DNA of 64,000 nt, taken from Platycnemis pennipes (taxonomy: Eukaryota; Arthropoda; Insecta; Odonata; Platycnemididae). Under the pieces are notes generated by a model, which was not told the DNA's origin, did no database searches, and was given only the letters and a program-made list of their open reading frames with translations. Position 1 is the stretch's first letter. The number at the start of each line of letters is the position of its first letter. A program made the translations under genes and the position numbers. The stretch spans positions 145,532,746 to 145,596,745 of the forward strand of contig OW121846.1 of NCBI GenBank assembly GCA_933228895.1, read 5' to 3'. Shown here piece after piece: positions 55,508 through 64,000 of the stretch.

Positions 55508-56130
55508 CACAGAAATTTCGCTCTGACGTCGCTTGAACGTGAACTAGTTCCTTTGAAAGATACAAATAGACGAATAGTTGCATATTCATTCAATTGCAAA
55601 TAGCTGAGGCGTATGGATTGAAACACTGATGTCTCTATCAAGCCATTTTTTGTTTCTTTACCGTCATTTTTTAATTCTCTATCTCCTTATAGCCACTTGG
55701 TCATGAAATTTAAAAGAAAATGTTTCATTTCCAAAAATAAAACATAGGAATATCCCCGGAGTATTTTCATGAGGTCGAAAAAGTGGACTACTTATGCCCC
55801 AAAAATGGCTAACATTCACAAATATTTATCACTTTTGTGTCATATGATCACACTTAAAACTTTCAATTATACGGTTCCTAATATTAAAACTCGGATATTG
55901 CACAAGATATGCGAAACAGCAAAAACGTTTCTGTTGAAAATGAGCGCTACCTCTGATTTTAAATATTCATTAATTTCTTGGTAAAATAAATTCGACGAAT
56001 TATAAGATACTGGGCTGTAACGTCATCCAATCAGATGACTTAACACTGCTTAATTAATAACTTGATGTCTTCTCAAATTTTTGGAAAATGCTCCATTTAA
56101 TGCAATATTTCAGTTTTTTAGTTATAAAAT
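55508..56130. other. AT-rich gap, no supported gene
   Basis: Nothing recognisable; the open frame at 55769-55984 lacks motifs. Confidence 0.3.
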
Positions 56131-56136
56131 ATTCAT

Positions 56137-57260
56137 CATCATCATCGGTCAGCAATTCTAGGATTGGTTTGACGCAGCCTTCCACTCGAATCTTCTATCG
56201 GGCAACCTTTTCATATCAGCGTAATGCCTCTTTTTTACGTCCTTTACAACCTGTTTTATGTATCACATACGAGGCCTACCTACAATTTTCCCTTTCGATT
56301 TTCCTTCGACGATTGTCTTCATCAGGCCATCGTCTCTCAAGATATGGCCAATTAAGTTGTCCCGTTTCTTTTTAGTTTTCAGGATACTTACTGTTTTCTC
56401 TCACTCTTCGTAGGACTTCCTTGTTGATTACTCGGTCGATCCATTTAATCTTCATCATTCTTCTGTAACACCACATTTCGAATGCTTCCACCCTTTTATT
56501 CTCCGTTGCTGTCATCGTCCATGCCTCACTGCCGCTAAGAAACATGCTCCAGACGTACGTCCTGATGAATTGTTTCCTTACTTCTACGCTTTTATTTCTA
56601 GCTGTGAGTAGATTCTTCTCTTGATAGAATGTTCTCTTTTCTTGGGCTATTTTACTGATCTTTCGTGCTTCATCCATCTTTAGTTACTTCGTGTGTGACT
56701 TTTATTACGTCAGTTGTGATTTATAAACAATGTGTTGGAACCACTACTTAATTTATGTTGTTTGCAGAACTCCAGTAATCTTTCTCATCTTTCGTTTCGG
56801 TTCCAGTCGCCTAAAATAATTACGTTTTCATTTCGTCTTACCAGTTTTATAACTTCTGTGATATCTTCGGAGGCGTCTTCCACTCATTCATCTTCGTAGA
56901 CCGACGCAGGCATGTAAACTTGCACCACAATGGTATCCGTAGGCTTGGTCTCAATCTTCACCATTATAATCCTCTCACTGTAGTGCAGGAAGCTCTTCAC
57001 ACGCAGTCCTGCACTCTTCCTGAGCATTATGCCTACTTCAGCGTAACCCTTCAGTGATCCGGTGTGAATAATTCTGAAACTTCCGCTCCAAAAGTCTCCT
57101 TCTTCGGGCCATCTCATTTCACTGATTCCTAGTATGTCGAGGTCCATTCTCCGCATTTCCACCTTCAGGTTCTCCAATCTTCCGTATGTCCAAAGTGATC
57201 GCACGTTCCAATTTCCTACCCTAAAATGTTTATCACACTTGACTGGTGTAGTGTCTCGGG
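56137..57260 (-). mobile_element. Internally deleted RTE-like LINE (endonuclease plus RT tail)
   Basis: From 57225 downward the minus strand encodes the endonuclease start: GNWNVRSLWTYGRLENLKVE, DLDILGISEMRWPEEGDFWS, YAEVGIMLRKSAGLRVKSFL and VKIETKPTDTIVVQVYMP. It reaches a VIILGDWN box near 56810. It then jumps to the C-terminal RT part: RKQFIRTYVWSMFLSGSEAW, KRVEAFEMWCYRRMMKIKWI and NKEVLRRVREN. The 3' end that follows is shared with 1643-1895 and stops at a CATCATCATC run. The whole catalytic RT core is missing, so it is an internal-deletion derivative. It resembles the endonuclease-reverse transcriptases often mislabelled as craniofacial development protein 2 in arthropod annotations. Confidence 0.85.
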
Positions 57261-57660
57261 TAGCCCCGCCCAGAGATCCGAATTGGGACTATTTTACCTC
57301 CGGAATATTTTACTCTAGAGGGTTCCATCACGTCTAGATATAAAGAAAAGAGTGGAGTAGCTGCGACTCCTCGGGATAATAATGTGGTGGTTTCCCCTTG
57401 CCTTCCACATCGCAGTACTGTAGCCGTTAAAGTAAATGTTACCACGCCTGTAATGTAATGAGTGTCGCTCTACCGCCCACTGTGGTCTCCACCTTCACTC
57501 ACGTGAAGAAGAGCTGCTGCCCTCTCCTCCGGGTGATGGGAAGCGTAATCGCTATCAAATTAGTGGTCACATGACAAATACATCTAGAGAGTAAATACAA
57601 GATCGTAAATTCAATCGCGATAGAAGAAGAGTTGATCGTGTCAAGCGATCGGCGTTCAAG
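57261..57660. other. No supported gene
   Basis: Moderately GC-rich sequence. A minus-strand open frame (57233-57445) precedes the LINE endonuclease and may be its 5' UTR or ORF1 remnant. Confidence 0.3.
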
Positions 57661-57673
57661 TACCCTGAGAGCA

Positions 57674-58025
57674 CAAAGTTTGCAGTAGACCTAATGTAAA
57701 CCTAATTTCAACGTCTACAACTGGTATTCAGCTAACCATAAGTTTTGCTGAATTCCTAGATGTAGACGTCTTATTTTGGTTTACATTACGTCTACATATG
57801 TGGTCGAAAAAAGGTGCAAATGTCCGCCATTCATGGTCTACTGGTAACCTCGCAAAGTTTGCAGCAAACCTAATGTAGACCTAATTTTAACGTCTACATC
57901 TGGTACACAGCAAACCATAAATTTTGCTTCATACCGTATGTAAACGTCTTATTTTGGTTCACATTACGTCCACATGTGGTCGAAATAAGGTGCAAATGTC
58001 CGCCATTCGTGGTCTACTGGTAACC
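57674..58025. repeat. Two-copy tandem duplication, 179-bp unit
   Basis: CAAAGTTTGCAGTAGACCTA at 57674 recurs at 57853 as CAAAGTTTGCAGCAAACCTA; the copies keep the same order (ACGTCTAC, TCTTATTTTGGTT, GTGCAAATGTCCGCCATTC, GGTCTACTGGTAACC). Sequence identity is about 85-90% by eye. A related inverted segment lies at about 59370-59465. Confidence 0.82.
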
Positions 58026-59365
58026 ATTAATGTAGGTTTTCAGCATACTAGATTTAAAAGAAATAGTTTTCACGGTAGTGCGATAATCAACACAAAAATG
58101 TAACAAGGCAGTAAACTTGGGTTTTCCACACAATATTAAAATACCTACTAACTACGTAGTTTAATATTTAATACACTAACTACGTGTTACGTACGTTTCT
58201 ACGACACCATCGGGTAAACTAATAATTACACTGCGTAGTCTAAACTTATACAGTACAGTGGTACAGTACAAAGCTCACATCTATCAACAATTTATTTGAC
58301 TATTACAAAAAAAAATGACTTCGACAAAAATGCCTGAAAAACACCAAATCCAACCGCTTCTACAGGAATTACGCTAGAAACCATCAACATATAACAAAAT
58401 ATAATAATAAATACCTTTATTTACCAGAAGACCAGTGCAAATGAATTATACAAAATTTACACAACAGCACCTCAACACACAATCAATGGCACTTCCTCAG
58501 CGTTTTCGAAGACACTGTCTATGCATTACCAAAATTTTAAACGAAAAGAAAGAGTTCACCGATATCACACTATTTTGTTGCCAAACACGGTTATTCGCTC
58601 GGCAATCTAATGCAAACCAAACAAAACGGAACCTCACTTGGCATAAATTACATGAAAAAGGTCCAAATACACCACTACAGTACCATATCTGCTAGCAGTA
58701 AAGTAACACACGTTGAAACTTCAAGGATCCTTTGTTCAACGACGTATTTTTTAACAACTTCGTAACGGTACTGGTAACTTCGGAGAACAAGTATTATACG
58801 GTTGAAAAAATCTGTAAAGACAATAAAACACAGATGCTACAGAATGAAAAACGGATTTCTAAGCAGACATTATTCCATTGCCTTTAATTTCAAAGTACAC
58901 TTACCACTACGATACAGCCTCAGTACACGAGTACCTAGCGGATGAACCGGAACCAAATTATTCTTTAGAATACAAGAATGCATTAGACAACTGTATATTA
59001 TGTAACTAGAGTGTGTAAAATAACACTGAGATGATAAATTTCAACTACACTCTAATAAGATTCTGCACATGTTTACGTGTGTTTCTTACGTTTCCATGCG
59101 CGGGCACGATTGAACAAAAGATAACTGCCGAAGCAAGCGCAGCCAATTTGGCCATATGAGCGGAATTTCTACCGGATGATATTGTTTAAGCGCAGTAATG
59201 GACTGATAATGACGAAATAATGTTTGCCGATGTTTCAGTAATTCCGTTTTTTATAAATATTTTAACGGATCTCGTGGTGAACTATTGAAAACATATTATG
59301 TTACATTTGTTTTGGTTGGTAATTTTTGGTTTCAAATTTGGTCGACAGCATCCGTCATTAGGATT
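58026..59365. other. AT-rich interior of a possible MITE, no gene
   Basis: The sequence between the tandem duplication and the inverted relative at 59370-59465 has no recognisable coding capacity. Together they could be one ~1.8-kb non-autonomous element, which is an inference. Confidence 0.3.
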
Positions 59366-59369
59366 TTAT

Positions 59370-59470
59370 TATCGTGTCTACATTAGGTCAACTCTTGGTC
59401 TACAGCAAACTTCAATCATTGAAGTTATCTGTAGACGTTAAATTGACCAAATTTAGACATCTACAATTTT
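59370..59470. repeat. Inverted partner of the 57674 repeat
   Basis: TCTACATTAGGTCAACTCTT, then GGTCTACAGCAAACTTC, is a diverged reverse complement of the start of the 57674 unit. It may be the opposite end of the same element. Confidence 0.5.
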
Positions 59471-62357
59471 TAGTGTGGTAAGAATTGGTCCGCTCTTTTT
59501 CGTTCCGTGGTTCCAGTTCCAGTCCAATTCCTTCCATTCTGTCTCTCTGTTGGTCGTTTCTGATTGGTTTCCGCACTTTCCGCCCCATGTGAATCCAGCT
59601 TTAAAGTGACTAGTCTAGAGACTAAAGTGGACTTTAAAGCGCTAGTGTAGACCCGGCAATAGCCCAAGGCAGATTCTCTCCACTCCCGTATAAGGCGCTT
59701 TCCAAAGTTTTAGTCCCAAACACCGTTCGAAGGGTGCGCCACCGTCGCCATAACCGCGCCGGGGCGCGCAGTTCAAATACTAATATTTTTAAATTTTCTT
59801 TTATTTATTATTATTTTCTAAAAATTTAATACTTATTACGTGCACGCGATGGTAAAAATCCTCTGATGCGCTTCCATGTTGTCCATCCTCTTCATTTGAT
59901 GATCGTTTTCTTACCCATATCAGGAAATTCTTTGAAGTCACAGTGACAGTACACAAACATCATCTGAAGCATTCCCATAAAACTGCATGAAACCAACACG
60001 ACGAAATAAGATCACATACGCGAAGACACAAAAAATAGGCACTTCAACATGATCATTGGAACCAAGGGTATCAAATAAAAAAACTGATTTCAAAGACTCA
60101 ATTACTTCTACTGTTACACACTTCAGCTTAATAACAAAATCAATGAATGGATTATGAAGTCAAATAACAGTTTCCATACTTCACAAATTTACATTTAAGA
60201 AATTGATACAGCCATTTGAATGTCAACACTCCTTATCAGGTCTTCAAAAAGCATTCCTGCAAAACAATCAATAGAAAGAAAAATGTCAGTATCACTTCAT
60301 AGTATTTTACGTTTAAGTACCAATTTTATGTGAGGTAGACCATAACAACTAATGCTAATGCAACAGTAAAGATAACAAGGAAAGTAACTATGCTTAGAGC
60401 TGTCCATTTCATGCATCTGTCTACAAAGGAATCGTTGGTAAAACGTGAGGAGATATCCATCAATGTGCTAATTATTCAACTACCACCCAGGCGGTTATCA
60501 CCTTGGTAGTGCCTCTTTTTCATGGTCAAGACCCATGTGGCAAAGAGATCCCCAGTTAAAGAAGTAAGTGTAAGGTTTAAATGCATAAACAGCCCTTTAA
60601 CGACTGATTTTTCTGGCACAAATTATAGAGAACAATTTGTGCCAGCACCTAGAAAGCTTGTGCAAACAAGCAACACTGGTAGAGACACCTCCAGCTTGTA
60701 TAGGCATATGAGAAACCAAGATGCTAGTACTCTGGGATTTTTGCTGCATACATCCATTTTCTTGGATGATGGTGTCGCCAGTGTTTCAGTCAGCACCTTC
60801 GGGTTATAAGTGTTTGATACTTCACTTTCTGTCCATCTTATGTACTTCCCATGTTCAACTCCAATGCATTCTCATTGGTTAACAGTTTTTTTGGTCAAGG
60901 TGCGGTCTGTCATGCCAGTGAAACCATCATCCACGGAAATAGACTACGCAGCAGAAATACTGGAAGACTAGCATCTCCAGTGCTGATGCACCACAGAAGC
61001 CTACATAAGGAATATGAGAAATCATACGGTCCACCAGAATATCAGGGCAGGGTCATTGCCAGGGGAGCTTCTGGTGCTTCAGCCCCCACCTGAAATTTTT
61101 CCCAATAACTTCGTTGTTCTGATTTTAGTAACGAATTTTACGAATGAGAAGAGATAAGCATGGGCACAGTAAAAGTAAATATCAAGAACTGAAAATTAAG
61201 GCAAGAGAATTGTAACATGTCGACACCGAATGGGCAAGGCTGATTTGTTTTAAGTTAAGCAAGATTTAGCCCCACCCGAAGCAAATTTCTGGCTACGTGC
61301 CTGTATCAGGGTAGAGGATAATCACTGTACACCATTTAACTGATCTTCCAAATAATCACTTGACAGTATGTACAACATAATTTGAGCCATATTTGGAGTG
61401 AAAGGAAGCAAATCAATAGCACAACATGTTAACAAAAAATTACCATATTACATTAATCATAAACTTGGGAAAAACTAAGGCTTGAGCATAACAGTTACAC
61501 AACTCTGGCAAAAGATAATACATGGATATAAAACCACAACAGCATAATTTGTGGAAATTAAATGATTTTATATCAGTTTCATCTTCCTCTTATCGATACA
61601 TTATTTTTAATGGGCACTTTAGTGACAACTGAAATGAAAAAATTTCTTAAATCAGTTAGATGACTGTTGCACCTGAAAAAAATCAAAATGCACACCCACA
61701 AGGCCTTATTAATGTGGAGAGGTTTCTTTCATGATCTGTAGCTCTCTTCTGGCAGCCGTGATACCTCCTCCAATTATCGAAAGAAATTCTCCTGAAGGGA
61801 AAGGTCAGTTATTTGCCTCATTTTCAAAAAATAAAGAGAAGACATCCTGAAATAAACTAGGGTCTATTGTGAGGAATGGATCACACAGGTCTCAAGGAGG
61901 ATCTTCAAGGAACATCATTGCCACAGGAATTTTTATGGACACAACTGAACTAATTTTCTTACAACTCAATATTAGTTCTCTTCCTTTATAGCTTCTGTTG
62001 ATCTCATGCTGTCTAGATTCCGCATCTTACTGAAGGAAAAAAGAAGACAACTATTAATATGCTGCACCCATCCTCAATTTCATATATTTGCCCCTGGATA
62101 TAAATTAAATAGTTAATTACAGCAGTCTTCAATGCTCCTATAACTGTGGAGTGAAAGGGTTATGATTTGCATCACAATTCTGCCTAATAATACTGAAAAA
62201 AAAAGTTTCAACCGGGTCTTGAATAAGGTTGTGGGTATTCAAATGCCAGCATTGTTCTTTTTACTAGGTCCGACAACAACATTCCTGATCTAATATAAGC
62301 TAACTACCCATTTGTAATGTATGTTAGTTTGTATTTGTTTTCGTGTATGTGAGTGCA
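59471..62357. other. No supported gene
   Basis: There is a GC-rich patch at 59680-59780. Open frames at 60522-60809 (FKCINSPLTTDFSGTNYREQ and onward) and 60851-61093 have somewhat protein-like composition and might be exons of an unrecognised gene, but no splice pattern or family supports that. The rest is AT-rich. Confidence 0.3.
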
Positions 62358-63350
62358 TTATGTATCGCAATCATTTTCCCTAATAAATATAGTCTTTTCA
62401 TTGCAAAACTCTTGAGCGAAATCTGACTCCACTACACCATGGCTCTCACCTTTTACATTTGATTGTAAACTACAAGCATCATTAGGGCAGCACTCAAATG
62501 CTCTGTTGCATGAAGTTTCAGGGGATAATCTACCACAGACCCTTATATCCATACCTTCGTTGCACATTGCCTTGAGATGGCCAACTTTCCTGCAGATATC
62601 GCATCTGTAAGACCGGTATCTGCACGAAATCCTTCTATGCCCCACCAATCCGCAGCAATAGCACCTTTCCGCATTGCTGGATCCTCTGGGTGGTTGTGGT
62701 TCCATGGCTCCCGACCTCCTCTTCTGCCGCAGTTGGTCCTGTCTCCGAAGCCGGTGGACCCCGACTTCTTCGTCACCTTCCTTGACGGCGTCCATCATGG
62801 CGGCGTCCCGGGATACAAAATGGACTCCGTGTCCATTTTGAACAGAGCATGCCGCGACATTTTTCGCAGCCTTCTCGCGCGCGGCAGACAGTTCAATAGC
62901 CTTGTCAAAGGACAGAGTCTCGTCCTCTAAATACAAGGCTTGCACGATTGCCTTGTCGCGAAGGCCCAACACAAACTGATCCCGTAATGCCTGGTCCAAA
63001 AACGTCCCAAACTTACAATAGCGGGAACGTTCTCGGAGGCCGGCAGAGAACTCAGTGACCGTTTCCTCCGCCAGTTGAACTCTCTGGTTAAAAGTAAGGC
63101 GCTCCGCAATCACTGACCGCTGAGGACTAAAATACTTCCGCAGCTTAGCGGTGATCTCAGAATACGAACATTCTGACGGCTTTTTCGGTTCGCACAGGTT
63201 GCGTACCACACCATAAGTCTCCTTGCCGATCGACGACAGCAGAACAGCGCGTTTCTTCACGTCGTGGGCCGCTTCTTGTCCTAAATCAATTACGACGAAA
63301 TATTCCGTCAACCTCTCTTCGTAGGACTCCCAATCGTCCACCCCTAGCTC
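62358..63350 (-). pseudogene. Ty3/gypsy gag-like protein with two zinc knuckles
   Basis: The 327-codon minus-strand frame starts within the retrotransposon-gag domain (WESYEERLTEYF, then KKRAVLLSSIGKETYGVVRN, LRKYFSPQRSVIAERLTFNQ and RDQFVLGLRDKAIVQAL). It carries two CCHC knuckles, CYCCGLVGHRRISC and CDICRKVGHLKAMC, both with C-x2-C-x4-H-x4-C spacing. The usual gag start is cut: sequence before WESYEERL is replaced by the integrase frame that ends here. The frame itself is open, but without its N-terminus, LTR and the protease/RT that should follow (62357 downward is AT-rich with stops) it is a fragment. Gag would package RNA in the retrotransposon particle. Confidence 0.82.
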
Positions 63351-64000
63351 TCAACTGGTTGATATGCCTGCGGACAATAACACCTTCATCTGTCAACACA
63401 GAGTACCACCTGGATCCCAACACTTCACTTACGACCCCTGAAGTCCATTTCATCTGCCCATGCGGATACACTTTAACCATTACTCTTTGATCCTTATGCA
63501 ATACTCTGAGGGGAGATCCACCCTGTGCCACCATTTGTGCCATCTGTCTGTCATTCACAGTTTCCCCTATGTTGGGTTTCACTAAGGACAGTCGAGAGTG
63601 AATTGTCCTTCCAAACATTAACACACAAGGGGATTCACCCGTGGTTACATGGGGAGTAATTCTATATTGAAACAAGAAACGTGGTAAGGCAATGTGCAAG
63701 GGTATCCCATGCTGCATCAGAGTTTTGACCTTGTTTTTAAAGACCTTAACCATATTTTCGGCTGCTCCATTTGAGGCTGGGTGATAGGGAGGAGAAAATA
63801 CGTGCCTGATGCCATTTTTGTCACAAAATTCCTTGAACTGAGTGGAAGTGAAGGGAGAGCCATTATCGGATACCAAATGCTCCGGGAGTCCAAAGGTAGC
63901 AAAAATATCCCTTAAATGCCTTAAAATTTCTTCTGTGGAACTATTTTTTATTTCCCTAACCTCTGGCCATTTTGTTGAACTGTCAATCAAGATCAAAAAT
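63351..64000 (-). pseudogene. Ty3/gypsy integrase, C-terminal part (runs off the window)
   Basis: Minus-strand codons show the DDE integrase core: first Asp in ILIDSSTKWPEV, second in HLVSDNGSPFTSTQFKEFC and Glu in YHPASNGAAENMVKVFKNKV. It is followed by LFQYRITPHVTTGESPCVLM and a GPY/F-like C-terminal module, KWTSGVVSEVLGSRWYSVL then VRRHINQLRARGG. The D, D and E are all visible. The N-terminal zinc-binding domain lies beyond the right edge of the window. The open frame ends at 63286 after overlapping the gag frame. Being followed by gag instead of an LTR, the piece comes from a rearranged copy. Confidence 0.85.

Noticed and set aside
60522..61093. Plus-strand open frames as exons of a host gene
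   Set aside because: The peptide looks moderately protein-like, but I recognise no family and see no consistent acceptor/donor pairs; left as unsupported.

Overview
This window looks like gene-poor, transposon-dense nuclear DNA of an arthropod, most likely an insect. The evidence is GT-AG spliced host exons, metazoan-type transposons (pogo/jerky, piggyBac, Transib, hAT, Harbinger-type MITEs), many non-LTR retrotransposon remnants, Copia and Ty3/gypsy pieces, microsatellites and long AT-rich gaps. I cannot name the species. No prokaryotic-style operon, rRNA or CRISPR array is visible.

Host genes. Only one host gene is well supported: the last two coding exons of the large subunit of microsomal triglyceride transfer protein on the + strand (9198-9367 and 11361-11508, stop at 11506-11508), joined in frame across a 1,993-bp intron. 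A serpin pseudogene (14866-15696) keeps the reactive-loop hinge but has lost its N-terminal half and its reading frame.

Layout. 1-8.8 kb: LINE 3' pieces, a 27-bp minisatellite, a hAT C-terminus, a Copia pol remnant and a LINE reverse transcriptase. 9.2-14.3 kb: the 3' end of Mttp and AT-rich flank. 14.9-24.1 kb: the serpin pseudogene, then one minus-strand LINE (PHD-type ORF1 at 24.1 kb down to reverse transcriptase at 15.8 kb) split by a nest of insertions: a 5.0-kb pogo element, inside it a 2.1-kb TA-flanked element with minisatellites, and inside that a 0.5-kb MITE. 24.4-34.3 kb: inverted-repeat elements, a solitary Transib-like end, a YqaJ-nuclease pseudogene, a Transib N-terminal fragment and a piggyBac pseudogene. 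34.95-38.76 kb: a complete 3,809-bp Transib-type element with 962-bp inverted repeats, CACAGTG ends, a 5-bp target duplication and a dead multi-exon transposase related to RAG1. 39.5-46.4 kb: a Harbinger-type MITE, and an L2/CR1-like LINE interrupted by a 2,000-bp piggyBac. 47.4-52.4 kb: two giant fold-back elements packed with ~150-bp repeats rich in direct AGGTCA repeats. 52.4-64 kb: piggyBac C-terminus, long perfect palindromes, an internally deleted RTE-like LINE, tandem duplications and, at the edge, a Ty3/gypsy remnant in which integrase is followed by gag.

How it fits together. Apart from Mttp, the window is a record of successive insertions. Target duplications (TA, TAA, TTAA, CATCA and an 11-bp LINE duplication) and interrupted reading frames give relative ages. 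Family assignments rest on recognised protein motifs and terminal sequences read by eye; no database search was run.
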